NCBI RefSeq assembly: GCF_003597395.2
Contig: NC_133770.1
Span: 18,797,200-18,861,199, forward strand
DNA: 64,000 bases
Direction: 5' to 3'
Origin: Chelonoidis abingdonii
Taxonomy: Eukaryota > Chordata > Testudines > Testudinidae
The position numbers and the translations under genes are program-made. The notes under the pieces are model-generated. The model saw nothing but the letters and a program-made list of their open reading frames with translations. It searched no databases and was not told the origin of the DNA. Shown here piece by piece: positions 1-11,007 of the stretch (its first letter is position 1; every line of letters starts with the position of its first letter).

Positions 1-1042
1 CCCCCCCACACACACAGCGGAAACACATCATTTCATTGCATTAAGCTTTTAAGGGCCTGCCTAAGCATTTTCAGTACGGGGATCTAAATCATTATTTTGC
101 TGTCAAAATGTTCCATTTTCTTTTCCTTCCCCAGTCTATAATTCTTTTGTGAGTGATGATTGCATAGTTAATCAGCAATTCATTATACGGCTGTGAAAAA
201 TCCAAGCCTGTGCTCCTCTTTATACATTTAATCAAAGTCACTGGCTTGTGTACAGTAATGTGTGGTATTTTTTAGATTAAACTATTGTTATTGGTTTTGA
301 ACAGGTTATACATCAAAAATGTAGTCATTGCAGGACTTTGGAGATGCCTGTCTGGATAGGAAGGAATGGGGGTGAGCGACAGAAGGAACACAAGATATGG
401 TGAATTAACAGGGAAGAGAAGTAAACAGAGCTCTTGCTACTTAGTTCAGTCTAGCCTAGATCAGTAGTGGCTGAAAGACATGACCATCTGATGGATGTTT
501 TGTACTTTTTGTGAAGGGTTTGCTGGGTTCAATCCAGTTTAAAATTATGCTGTGGAAATAGGTGATAGCAACAGGAGACACCTAGAGGGGAAATGAGAAT
601 GAAGAAACTGATGCCCTCAACAAGCCTCACTTTCCCTTTAAAAAATAAGTAAGACTGGCACTGAAGCGACAATGATAGTGTGTCCCAAATCCATTTCTTA
701 ATGCATATAGCATTCAGAGACCTTAGCCTGGCAAATGACATACAGATAGATCACACAATTCCATCTTTTATCTTTAGATTATTTGTCCTAGGATTATTTT
801 GGTTGGGCGGGGCCTCTAGTGTGTGCCTAATCTAGCTGCATTGTTAAGAATTAATTGCATTAGGTTGCTTAATTCAAAAAGATATATAAACCTGGGCTGT
901 TCATAAATCACTACAGCAATTTTCCTCTTCATTCCAGTTCAGAAAAGTGCATTACTAAGTTAAAGGCAGTGTAAATCAGTCTATACCCTAATGCAAAGTG
1001 TCAGCACATTAAAACAATATACCTCTTCTTAGCTATTCTGTG
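1..1042. other. Unique non-coding sequence
   Basis: Starts with a short C/CA simple repeat. No reading frame here looks coding and no known repeat was recognised. A GC box-like GGGCGGGGC near 804 lies about 90 bp upstream of a TATATAAA string near 892, but no transcript structure follows. Confidence 0.5.
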
Positions 1043-1112
1043 TGTGTCCAGTACCTAGCACGATGAGGTCCTGGCCCACAACTGGGGCTCCTAGGCACCA
1101 CCGCAATACAAA
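1043..1112 (+). repeat. CORE-SINE/L2-type 3' tail fragment
   Basis: The string around CCAGTACCTAGCACGATGAG followed by ACTGGGGCTCCTAGGCACC and a run ending in ACAAATAATGAGC matches the 3' tail shared by other copies in this window (5125, 11008, 12481, 19450). The shared core is CCTAGCACARTGGGGTCC. Non-coding SINE relic. Confidence 0.6.
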
Positions 1113-2555
1113 TAATGAGCAATAATCTTCTTATACAAGACCCAGTTCTGCCATTGTTACTCTTGTTGAGGAAGACCTTGCCCTTAAAATCAATGGATCT
1201 ACTCATAGAGAGATTCACTGCTCAGTATGAGGAAAGGAAGCAGAATCAAAGAGTCTTTCCCACATGAGAAGACATGGATCAGAGGAGCAATGGTCTCAAT
1301 TCAATCATTTATATTGGGTGGTTAAAACCTACTGGCCCAAGAGTAGAAACATACAAATGATTTCAACATAATCTGACATGAGATGGTGAATTACAGCAAG
1401 CCAAGTAAGAACAGCTTTGATGCAGAAGAGCTTTTTTCCTTCTCTCTCCTGGTGAGAGCGGTGTGTGATATGAATCACAGAAGGCACTGGGCTGCTATTA
1501 AAACAGGTGAAATGGTTTGATAGTAAAGCTTCTGATGGATGAGAACTTTCAAAGCCAGGAATCTCATTTACGCTACCACTAAAACTTTAAAACGACCAAG
1601 CGACTGTCTACATTACTGTTATAATGCAACAAAATGTATATTTATCTCTTTTTGGAAAGATTTGTTTCTTTTCAGCTGGAAAAAGCTCATCAGCCTATAA
1701 ATCACTTCTGTACCTATAGTACCTCTAATAATAGCATATAATCTGTCTGCTTGGGAATCTAGTACAGAAACTCTTGGTGAGAAAATAGAAAATCCAGGCA
1801 GGTCCTGAAATGCAGGTGTCTTCCTTGGGGGGCAGAGGCAGATAGTATAGCAGTGCTTACCACATTAGCTAACTAACATAACATTGGTTGACTGGGGATT
1901 ATAGACACTTTAGTCTCCATATAGTTAGGGTGGAAGCTATCTGGTCATTGCAAGCCTGACTTTGATAAATACATGCTCACTCCTGACTTTACCAAAACTA
2001 AAATATTTCACCTGAGTGACCCGGTAATGGATTTGAACTCTCCTGCAAAGTTTAAGACAGAGAATAAAAGGCACTGGGGACAGGGAAGGGTTCAGAAATG
2101 GAGCTTATTTTGCCATTTGGAAATTTCCCTAATGGCCTTCTCGCTTGTAATATCCCCACCCTGCAAAACCCAGCTTGGTCTAGAAATGCTAAATGCGTCT
2201 TAATCTGTTGGTTATGATGTGGACTAGTGCCTTTAGCTAGGTAGGGGGAGTAAGCTGGGGGAATTGTGTGGCTATTAAACACACTGGCAGTATTTCTGGT
2301 CACACACAGTGTTAATGCAAGACTTAAGAAACTTGCAGCCATTGACTGGAGACCTCCTAGAGCACAGCTCTGTGCTACAGAATGTAAACATCAATAACTC
2401 CACTAGTAGTGGATGTCAGCTTCCAGCAGCAAACACTGCTGTGGCGTTCACTCACTGTCATTGGAAGCGTGGCCTCTAGAGGAATGAGTGTAGAATGGAG
2501 CTGTTTTGAGTTCTAGTCTCACTCCTGCAATCTGGTCTTCATGGTATTTTACATA
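1113..2555. other. Unique AT-rich non-coding sequence
   Basis: Two overlapping opposite-strand frames near 2050-2340 are short and have no recognisable domain. I see no repeat or gene that I can support. Confidence 0.45.
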
Positions 2556-2630
2556 CATGAAGTAGCAGCCCTGTAAGGCAGATGAGTATCAGTGGCTCAG
2601 TTTTACACGGATTAATGGCTATACTTTTTC
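2555..2630 (-). repeat. Degraded MIR fragment (minus)
   Basis: The string TAAGGCAGATGAGTATC followed by CTCAGTTTTACACGG resembles the part of MIR around its 'ATTTTACAGATGAGG' core, heavily decayed. Weak call. Confidence 0.3.
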
Positions 2631-2869
2631 CCAAAACTCCATGTACATTTTGGTGCTTCCTTCCTTGGGTGTCTTGACTTGCGTGTTGTTGAATTAGCAC
2701 CCAATACTGAATGCCGCTTTGAAAAACATGACCCTCAGTGTCTCGTCAGGACTCTAACCTTTTTGCTTTTACTCTGTGGCTACCTCTGTGACTTCCCACC
2801 ATGGGGCCTTTTGGTGCAACTGACAAGTCATGTACCATAAAGGCTGCTCTTAGTCCTGCTCCTGAACAT

Positions 2870-2945
2870 GTCATCCCTCAGACTGTTGTGAGACTCAAAC
2901 CCAGGTCCACTGAATGACATGCTAAAGTAATCACTAGACGATGAG
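2870..2945 (-). repeat. tRNA-derived SINE head, degraded
   Basis: Read on the minus strand it gives GTCTAGTGATTAC (box A-like) and, about 35 bp on, GGGTTTGAGTCTCAC (box B-like). This is a tRNA-like pol III promoter relic at the head of a SINE; no cloverleaf with a sensible anticodon arm was found, so it is not a tRNA gene. Confidence 0.4.
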
Positions 2946-3029
2946 GCTGACAGCCTACCACCAGGAGATCAACGTATTAGACAACAAATCTCGCTATCAT
3001 ACTAAGATGGCCCCCAGACTGAGCACCTC

Positions 3030-3350
3030 AGTCTTTAACGTACTTATCCTCACAACACCCCCTGAGAGTGAGCAAGAGTGTTATCTTCACTTTAGGGATG
3101 AGAAACTGAGACTTGCAGAGACCAAGGGTCAGATTTTCAAGGGTAATTAGGCTTCAAAAGCTGCAGATGGGTGCTCTGCAAAATCCACAAGGCATCTGTC
3201 TGCAGCTTTAGGTGCCAAAATACCTTTGAAAATCTGGCCCTAAGTGACTTGCTGCCCAGGGCCATACAGGAAGGCTGTAGCAAAATGGAGACTCAAACCC
3301 AGGAATACTGAGACCTAGGGTAGTGTGCTAGTCACAGCACCATCCTTCCG
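3030..3350 (-). repeat. MIR (CORE-SINE), minus, interrupted
   Basis: ATCCTCACAACACCCCCTGAG, then GATGAGAAACTGAGAC, then AAGTGACTTGCTGCCCAGGG and AGACTCAAACCCAGG follow the order of a reverse-complement MIR. The element is split at 3126-3240 by a palindromic MITE. The tRNA head lies at the right end. Confidence 0.7.
3126..3240. mobile_element. Palindromic MITE nested in MIR
   Basis: The ends are inverted copies: GGGTCAGATTTTCAAGGG on the left and CCTTTGAAAATCTGGCCC on the right. The interior has no coding capacity. It interrupts the MIR between GCAGAGACCA and AAGTGACTTGC. A relative sits at almost the same MIR position at 17340-17390. Confidence 0.7.
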
Positions 3351-3530
3351 CTTTCTACCACACTGGCACTGAGAGTCTCCTTATGTTTTCATTAGGGAAG
3401 TACTGGACTGTTATACCAGTTTTAGTCTATTTATATTCTCACCTATTTGAGACCTTGCCTCTATTGTGTATAACTGCATTGAGGCAGCCAGACAGCAGCT
3501 GATGCAGTTGTGACAAGCCCCACTGGGTTA

Positions 3531-3670
3531 GGTCTACACTGCAGTAAAACACCTGGGGCTGGCCCATGTCAGCTGACTTGGGCGCACAGGGCTCAGGCTG
3601 TGGGGCTATAAAAACTGCAGTGTAAACAGCCACCCTTGGGCTGGAGCCTTTTACTGCATGTAGACATACC
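3531..3670. mobile_element. Harbinger-type MITE, 140 bp
   Basis: Inverted ends GGTCTACACTGCAGTAAAA and TTTTACTGCATGTAGACATACC bracket a non-coding interior. A TTA precedes the left end and TTC follows the right, consistent with a decayed 3-bp TTA target duplication. The ends resemble those of the larger Harbinger derivative at 8448-9603, so it probably used the same transposase family. Confidence 0.7.
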
Positions 3671-4640
3671 TTCTCTTTACTCCTGGATGTAGTAGGCAGA
3701 TGCTTTCTAACAAAGCACTTTCTAACAAAGCCCTTCTAATGTTACCTGAAGAGCAAATAGCACTTGTAAAATTATGGATTCTCTTCTTAATACATGTTTG
3801 AATATTGTCATCAGTTCACTATTATTTTTATAGATTGGTTACATCTTACCCAATGTGCTGTCCAGCTCCATTTCTTCACCGGTGTTGACACTAGTTTGGT
3901 TTGTTTGCAGCTCAGGATTTGGTTTTGAGGGGGTGTGTAGAAGGAGGAGGCGGGGCTCCCTTCTCACAAACTGATAATGAGCCTGTAACATGGCAAGTAC
4001 CTCCTGCAAAGTGACAACTCCTTGAGCTCCCACTGCACTCCGTTAGAGTGGAGGGCGCTCAGTACCGTGCAGGATTTGGTCTGCAAACTGGAGGAATAAT
4101 TCAGCAGGAAAAGATGATCCAATAGCAGTCAGCGAGGCCTTTCCCAGGAGAATTAACGTTTATTACAAGAAAGCAAAAGTAGCCGGAAAGGATGCAGAAA
4201 ATTCTGCAGGAGTCCAATCAATGTCTTTTGCTCTGAGTGCAGAGCCCCACCTACACACTGCCAAACTTTCTGCTCTCTCTCTCAAGCAGGATATCTTTGC
4301 TTAAACCATTCTCCATGAAGCAGCTGTTCACATCTGTATTGTATTTTTATAGTACTGATGTTTACCCATATCGGGTGCTGTGGCTATCCACCTGAGTAAT
4401 TGGTGACTATGACAGATGGCCCTCTGTGCATGTGTGCACCCTCTGAAAAACAATGTACACAGCAAATTAAATGTTCCCTTGAGCAGACCTCCCTTCCTCT
4501 GCACAGTAGGCTGATGTGCAAGGTGAATATTTAGGCAGTGTTGATTATAATATTTCTATAGCAAACAGAAATATGGCACTTGCCAAGCTCCTTCTCTTGG
4601 TAATAGTGCCACCTGCAGCTTCTAGTGTGCACTTTAACTA
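3671..4640. other. Unique non-coding sequence
   Basis: No gene is supported. A short frame on the minus strand (3839-4033) has no domain. An 11-bp repeat (CTTTCTAACAAAGC) occurs twice at about 3703-3733. Confidence 0.4.
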
Positions 4641-4648
4641 AAGCCACA

Positions 4649-4748
4649 GGCCCTGATTCTGATATTGCTTATGTCATGTTTCCTCAGTCTGTTCACTTTG
4701 GTGGAGTTGCTCTTGACTTTCACCAGTATGAAGCCAGAACTGGGCCCT
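4649..4748. mobile_element. Palindromic MITE relic ('CCTGATTCTG' family)
   Basis: Left end GGCCCTGATTCTGATATTGC and right end CCAGAACTGGGCCC are imperfect inverted copies about 100 bp apart. Related palindromes occur at 9967, 21196, 23212, 36690, 55746 and 56225. Non-coding. Confidence 0.4.
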
Positions 4749-5124
4749 CCAACCTGGGTGCAGAAGAGCAAGATATAAAATAGACGTTCATAGCTGCTTT
4801 TTTATTTCTTCATTAACTCATCACTTCCCTGTGCATCTCCACAACTCCTCAGACATGTCTACTGTTAATCCAAGTAGACAGACAGTGTCTTAATGATATA
4901 GCTCTGCACAGTATAGACGCCAGCTACCCTTAATTGCGGTCATTCCCACTTTGACTGCTTCTACATTTCCTTAAATGCTACAAGTTAGACTCAGAAGCCT
5001 GATTGTCTCTGCATTACCTAGGCAGCTGGTTTGCTGTCACCACTGGTTATTACTGGCATTATCATCTCACTGTTACCTTGTGAATACAACACAGAGGAAG
5101 GCATCTGTTAGCTCCCATAACAAG

Positions 5125-5240
5125 TTTGTAAGATCTCTGGGGCAGGGACACCTTTATGTTATGAATTGGAAAGCACCTAGTACATTGGGGTCCCAGTCCC
5201 TTCCTGGGCCTCTAGGCTCTACCACAAAACAAATAACCAG
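5125..5240 (+). repeat. CORE-SINE/L2-type 3' tail
   Basis: GTAAGATCTCTGGGGCAGGG, then AAGCACCTAGTACATTGGGG and CCTGGGCCTCTAGGCTCTACC match the tail family. The final ACAAATAACCAGTGATAA is the A-rich end. Confidence 0.65.
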
Positions 5241-5245
5241 TGATA

Positions 5246-6100
5246 ACTGAAATACTAGTGGTCCTGGCTTGCTTAAGAACAGATGGGAGGGAAATGACAT
5301 TGCAGTTTGTACTATTATGACCTAAGTGAATGTGGAACCATCTATGTGAGTTTGGTGGTGCTCTTCACATTGATAAAACAGTGATCTGCTCTACAGCATC
5401 TCTTCCTTTCTCACGGGATACACTGAGTAGAAATGAAACTGTGATGTTAGCTCAAGTAATGCTGTCATCTGAACCTCTGTAAGTAACTAATGTTCTCAGC
5501 CTAAGAAATCTTTTATCTTTATGGACTCCTGACTTGGTTACATGTAAATGGTTTGAAGAACATTTTTCAGGAAGGGATTGTTTGTTTTGATTATATGCTT
5601 TATACTTATTACTTGAACAACTTTTATCTAAAAGCTGGGTTAAGATATCATTTTACTTCCAACAGCAGTGGTGAAAGACTGATAGATTGTCCATGCAATG
5701 CATGAGTAAAAGAGGCAAGTTAAAATCAAGGTCTGGATGAATGATTATGTAAGCTGTTTGCCAATGGCAATATATTATCAGCAGTTTTTGATAAATTCAT
5801 TTTAGCCACATCTGCTTTTCCATAAGAATGAGGATATTTAGTTTGATTCAAATTTCATGGTCTGAGGGAGCCTTTAATACCAATCATGCTGATAATCTAT
5901 GAATATAAATAGACTAAAAGTACTAGAGAGATGTGCAGGAAAATGTTATCTACCAAATGAAACTGGGGAGAAAGAGTAGGGAGAGACAAAGGTCTTTCTG
6001 TCTCCCTTGCAGTTGCAAAAGGGGCAGAATCTTAATGAGTTGTAAGCTAATACCCTCCCTTCTCTCTCTCCATTTGGGTTTCTGCAGCTACAGTCAGTCT
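5246..6100. other. Unique AT-rich sequence
   Basis: Nothing recognisable. Opposite-strand frames at 5933-6188 overlap each other and show no domain. Confidence 0.4.
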
Positions 6101-6104
6101 CTGA

Positions 6105-6190
6105 ATGGGACAGGAACTGTATATCTCTATTCCCCTGTAAAGTGCTGTGCACACATATGATGCTATATAAATAATATAACAGCAGCAACT
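6105..6190 (+). repeat. Degraded MIR/L2-type tail
   Basis: AAAGTGCTGTGCACACATATG followed by GATGCTATATAAATAATA matches the end of the MIR-like tail ('gcgctatataaataa'). Confidence 0.45.
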
Positions 6191-6327
6191 GCTAATGTTC
6201 TCTCTAGACTGCCATAAGGGTTTAGCTTACCCATGATATGTTGCAAAAACTGTGCAGTCTGGGCTGTTTTTGGTCCACAGCCAACGTAAGGGCTAGGGTG
6301 TGCAGCTGACACAAAGCCATGTGTAGT

Positions 6328-6473
6328 GGGCTTTGCAGAGTCACCACACCCCAGGAAGAGCATTAAGAACTGCTTGAGGCACATAGGGAGTGTGATGTCT
6401 GGGCTTTGCAGTGTCACCACACCCCAGGAAGAGCATTAAGAACTGCTTGAGGCACATAGGGAGTGTGAGGTCT
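6328..6473 (+). repeat. 73-bp tandem duplication (2 copies)
   Basis: The unit starting GGGCTTTGCAGAGTCACC at 6328 is repeated from 6401 as GGGCTTTGCAGTGTCACC. Reading both copies I find only two substitutions in 73 bp, so the duplication is much younger than the decayed repeats around it. It creates the internal repetition seen in minus-strand frames here; those frames are not genes. Confidence 0.9.
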
Positions 6474-7703
6474 GTCCCATCGCTAGGGATCATGTAGCTT
6501 GCTGCCTCTGGTGCTCTGGCACTCTTCTGTGGGCTAAGGGTAGGGGTACAGGTGGGGCCTGGCCCCAGTTTTTCCCTACCCCTTTCAGGTTGATTTGCTC
6601 TCTGGAGGGAGTAAGGACCATATAGTCTCTGAACAGATGGACTGCTGATGTTCTCCACTCTTACATATGCAAGAGCCGATTACATCTCCCACTTGGCGAC
6701 TCCCAGCTCTCTGAGCTAGTGGAATTTTCTGTATCGTCATTCCAGTTCAAGACGGTGAAATATATGCAGCCACCATTTCTGCCTGCACACTCAATCTCTT
6801 TATATCAAGATTTGAATAATGTACTTGTTTTGGTGTTTTATTTCTACTCTGTCTCAGATAGACAATTGCCCAGTTAGGGAACGGGAGTTCATAAAAACAG
6901 TTTCTTTCAGTCTGGTCCTGAAGGCTCCTATAGCTTCTCTGTTGGCTTAGGGAGAGAGTTTTTTAGTCCACAAAACTGCTTTTTCAGCATACCAAATTTT
7001 TTAGCATGAAAGCAAGATATACTAGCACATAGGGCTTTTGTAGGTAATGAGAACATGACTTGTGTCAGATATGTGAATTTCTCTCCCACCTACTCGGTAG
7101 TCTACCTACAATTTTCTCTCTCCTTCCAGGAAGGACAGACTGCACTGGTCAGAAGCAGGAACCCTTGCTCAGCCAGTGGAAGGCCAACTGGGCTGGAGGA
7201 AATAGCAGCAAGGACAAGACTGATGTCCTTGAATCCTCCATTCAGTCTGTTTATAGAGGTTAGATCCCAGCACATTATTCAAATCCCTTCAGACTATAAC
7301 ATTGGGGTGAGATGGTGTTTAGATAGATCCTACAAACTCAAGATCTCATTTTCTATTTCTAATGCAGTTAACCGAACACGTTTCACCTTACTATGTGCAG
7401 AGCAAACTCTCTAAATAAACACCAAGGAAATATAACTTAATAAGACTTTGTTTAAACATCTTGTTTAAATGTTGTTGTTGTTGTTGTTAATACCCTACAA
7501 CAATAACGATAGGTTGGAGCATGTGTGCATCACGACTCCTATACTGCAATTGTAAAATAAAGGAAAATATTTTTACTTCTTTTTATACAGAAAAGGGCAA
7601 CTCCCAGATTTAATTTTAAGGCACTATGTACCTGTCAGTATTTTAGTTGTTTGTTGGTGGCTGAAAATTACCAGTTTATAAACTGAGAAGTGTTTAAAAA
7701 AAA
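6474..7703. other. Unique sequence with a weak exon-like stretch
   Basis: Contains a polypyrimidine tract ending in CTCTCTCCTTCCAG at about 7118-7131 followed by an open stretch to about 7258, and a (GTT)n run at about 7472-7489. No homology recognised. Confidence 0.3.
7472..7489 (+). repeat. (GTT)n microsatellite
   Basis: Short trinucleotide run, about six GTT units. Confidence 0.85.
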
Positions 7704-7726
7704 TGTAAAAACAACAAGGAGTCCTT

Positions 7727-7816
7727 AAAAGCAGCAAGCGTCTTGTGGCACCTTATAGACTAACAGACGTATTGGAGCATGAGCTTTCATGGGTGAATAC
7801 CCACTTTGTCGGATGC
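7727..7816 (-). mobile_element. 90-bp PLE tail of a second subfamily
   Basis: Carries CTTGTGGCACCTTATAGACT, then GAGCATGAGCTTTCATGGG and ACCCACTTTGTCGGATGCA: the same architecture as the host PLE but a different subfamily. A 10-bp target duplication AGGAGTCCTT flanks it (7717-7726 and 7817-7826) and splits the terminal repeat of the host PLE. Confidence 0.85.
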
Positions 7817-7919
7817 AGGAGTCCTTGTGGCACCTTAGAGACTAACAGATTTATCTGGGCATAAGCTTTTGTGGGCTAGAACCCACTTCATCAGATGTAT
7901 GATGTAGGCAGCCCCCCAA

Positions 7920-8339
7920 CCTGAAACAGATACTCACCAACAACTACACACCACACAACAAAAACACCAACCCAGGAACCAAACCCTGCTACAAACCCCA
8001 GTGCCAACTCTGTCCACATATCTATTCAAGGGATGCCGTCATAGGACCTAAAACATTAGCCATACCATCCGGAGATCATTCACCTGCACATCTATCAATG
8101 TGATATATGCCATCATGTGCCAACAATGCCCCTCTGCCATGTACATTGGCCAAACTGGACAGTCTCTATGCAAAAGAATAAATGGACACAAATCTGACAT
8201 CAGGAGTCATGACATTCAAAAACCAGTAGGAGAACACTTCAAACTCTCTGGTCACTCAATAACAGACCTAAAAGTGGCAATTCTTCAACAAAAAACTTCA
8301 AAAACAGACTCTAACATGAAGCTGCAGAGCTGGAATTAA
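7920..8339 (+). pseudogene. PLE ORF C-terminus: linker and GIY-YIG endonuclease, broken
   Basis: In Penelope-like elements the protein joins a reverse transcriptase to a C-terminal GIY-YIG nuclease that nicks the target for priming. Only the C-terminus remains. One frame (about 7920-8090) reads through a Cys-rich linker with PCYKPQCQLCPHI; a frameshift near 8075-8090 moves to the frame of 8100-8339. That frame shows VIYAIMCQQCPSAMYIGQTG, the GIY-YIG core with both tyrosine motifs. It is followed by CKRINGHK with the conserved Arg, and KPVGEHF with the conserved Glu, then stops at TAA. An in-frame stop lies at 8049. The endonuclease motifs are well preserved, but the gene cannot make a PLE protein. 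Family assignment is firm; activity is excluded by the missing RT domain. Confidence 0.85.
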
Positions 8340-8447
8340 TTTTTACACTGGATACCATCATATTAGGCCTGAATAAAGACTGGGAGTGTTTGGGTCATTA
8401 CAAAACCAAAACTCAATTTCCCCAATACTAATTGCTCCCTACTGTTA

Positions 8448-9603
8448 GGCCAGGTCTACACTGCGACTTTAAATCGGTTTAATGGCCGATATACCGATTT
8501 AACGCTGTATCCGTTCACACGACGTCGTCATTAATATCGAGTTAATAAACAGCTTTTTCGGAACTCCTTCCCAAACGAGGAGGAGTGAGCCGCTAATTCG
8601 ATTATGATAACTCGGATAGGGTTACATGCTGGACGGAAATCAGATGTTATTGGCCTCCGGGCGGCATCCCCAGATTTGCAGCACTGAACCGCTCTGGATC
8701 AGCAATCTGAACTCGGATGTCAGCTGGCAGTATACATGATAAATGCCCACTGCGACTTACTTGAATTAATAATTTCCTGCTTGCCCCAGCGTGGAGCTCC
8801 TGAATCAGCACGGCTGGCAATGCCTGCATTTTGAATACATCGATAAAGAGGACTCCACGGCATAGACCGTACGGAAGATACTAGAGGTCGATCGCTGTAG
8901 GGGGGAGAAACAAATCTGTTCGATATGCAGCTCCGTTACAGAACAACAAAATAGCCAAAGCTGTTGAAATATAAAAACTCCAGGGATACATGCAGGCTGC
9001 ATGGGACAAGCGTAACGGGAAGCCATGGAGACTCAAAATGGACGCTCATTGAAGGGAGGGAGGGGTACTGAGGACTTCCACCTATACCCACAGTCCGATC
9101 AAGCAGCATTCTCTGAACAATTATTTTGCATGCTCTTGGCCTGTTAGCTCCCAAGATCTGTGGCTTCAACACAGTGTCTGGCTGGTTCAGGGAACATGCT
9201 CGGCATCACAATTTATTTCCCCCCACACCATTAACAGCTCTTAATCGATTTTTCGGAACTCCTCCCAACGAGAGGAGTAGCGCTAAATTCAGATAGTGAT
9301 AATTCGGATTAAGGGTTCATGAGAAGCACCCAGAGTGCAAGCACTGACGCTCTGAAAATCCTGATATCTCGGATGCAGCGGGCAGGTAGCCCACACAGGA
9401 AAAGCCCCCACGAACTTTGAATTATATTTCCTGCTTGCCAGAGGTGGAGCTCTAAATCAGCACAGGCTGCAATAAGAGTTTGATTGGACGCAAACAATCG
9501 ATTTCGGGATCCCACTGTGGACGCGCTAAACCGATTTTATTAGATCTGTTTTGTAATATCGGTTTAAGCTAATTCGAAATAATCGTGCAGTGTAGACGTA
9601 CCC
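8448..9603. mobile_element. Non-autonomous PIF/Harbinger transposon, 1156 bp
   Basis: Terminal inverted repeats GGCCAGGTCTACACTGCGAC and GTGCAGTGTAGACGTACCC, flanked by a TTA duplication (8445-8447 and 9604-9606), the 3-bp TWA target of PIF/Harbinger. No transposase frame is present. Palindromic AATCGGTTTAA/ATCGATTT strings lie inside the termini. The interior contains a diverged direct duplication of about 250 bp (about 8550-8825 and 9245-9480), both copies carrying CGGAACTCCT and TTTCCTGCTTGCC. It is inserted in the 3' UTR of the PLE. Confidence 0.9.
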
Positions 9604-9910
9604 TTACTCACACCTTCTTGTTAACTGTCTGTAATGGGCCACTCTCTTACCACTTCAGAAGTTATTTTTCCTCCCTTCGTATCCTGCTGTTAATTGATTT
9701 ATCTCATTAGACTGACCTCACACTTGTAAAGCAACCCCCATCCTTTCATGTATTTATACCTGCTCCTGTATTTTTCACTTCATGCATCTAATGAAGTGGG
9801 TTCTAGCCCACGAAGGCTTATGCCCAAATAAATTTATTAGTCTCTAAGGTGCCACAAGGACTCCTTGTTGTTTTTGCTGATACAAACTAACACAGCTACC
9901 ACTGTAAAAA

Positions 9911-11000
9911 TATGTAGAAATCTTGGCTAGATACAATGGTATAGAATAGGCTATTCCTTCTAGTGGCCTTGATCCTGCAATAGTCACACAAACACCCACA
10001 TCACCTATCTGGCTTCAGTGAGGCTCCTTATGGGTGCAGGGCTCCTCCATATGGATCCAAGTCCAGGCTCAAATGTGTGCTTGTAAAATCAAAGTCATAC
10101 TAGATGTAGCAGGAATCTGAGTGGTGACACTCCTATGCCCATTTCAGAGCATTAAAAAAGTATTTTGTTGTAAAAATTCATAAATGAGTCTAGAAAATAT
10201 CTGAACCTATGTTGACTGATGAGAATTTGAGACTAAATTGACCATCTAGAAATGGCTGCTTACAAAAATTGATTAAACAATAGCATTCTCTGATCTCTAC
10301 TCATTTCATCCAGCAATTCCCCTTGGCTCTGCTGTAATTCCTGTATAGTGAGTAACTCAATCACAATGTTACAACCACAGCTGGTTCTTACTGCTATTAA
10401 ATCAGAACTTTCCTGTCTCTCCAGGATTTCTGCGGCTGTCAAAACAAGGCTAAACTTGCACTAAACTTGAAATCTTGGACTTCAAAATCAGTCTTGCTAT
10501 GACAGTCTGACGATTAAAAATCAGTGGGTCAGCCAACAATGAGCATATTAATTCACTCAAAATAACATTTAATCTCGCTTTATCCTTCCCAAAGTGCAAA
10601 AGGAAAAACAAGCTGAATGCTTCAGTCACCACTAGGAAAAAGGTGAAAATGATCAAACAGAAGTTTGTACCGCTAATGCAACTGGTGGTACAAAGCTAGA
10701 ATAGAAGCCAAGCAACCAAGAGTTAGAGGCATTAGAAGAATACAACAGCCTCATCTTGGCCTTTGACATTCCATGTAGATCTCTTCTGGATAGTCTCTTT
10801 GCTTCATCTTTCTCCTTCGCACCTTCTGTTTGTTCCAGGTAGAGAGAACAGACTCCAGCTTCATTTGTGCCATCCCCCCTTCAAATCTCTTCTATAAATC
10901 ATCTTCCTCAAAGCCATTCGGCAATGCACTACATTCGATGTAGAAATTGTAAGTCATATAGGTTCTGAGAAACTAGTCTGGAAATCTAAGAGTAGATCTT
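9911..11000. other. Mostly unique sequence
   Basis: An imperfect palindrome with CTTGATCCTGCAATAGTCAC near 9967 suggests a MITE relic. Minus-strand frames at 10260-10656 are short and without domains. No gene supported. Confidence 0.4.
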
Positions 11001-11007
11001 AACTAGA

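Larger units (their letters stand above)
7712..9902 (+). mobile_element. Penelope-like element (PLE), 5'-inverted, with nested insertions
   Basis: A PLE with an inverted copy of its 3' terminal sequence at the left: GTGGCACCTTAGAGACTAAC at about 7826 is mirrored by GTTAGTCTCTAAGGTGCC-like sequence near 9840-9858, followed by the tail ACTAACACAGCTACC. The body carries a linker and GIY-YIG domain (7920-8339) and a 3' UTR. An 8-bp target duplication TGTAAAAA lies at 7704-7711 and 9903-9910. A second PLE tail (7727-7816) and a Harbinger derivative (8448-9603) sit inside it. Inverted terminal pieces and 5' truncation are usual for PLEs. The reverse transcriptase domain is missing. Confidence 0.85.

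Noticed and set aside
800..960. GC box plus TATA-like string resembling a promoter
   Set aside because: No first exon, coding frame or repeat-class promoter follows; such pairs occur by chance.
7055..7414. 119-codon plus frame as a gene
   Set aside because: No domain; the better exon-like signal is in a different frame and is itself weak.
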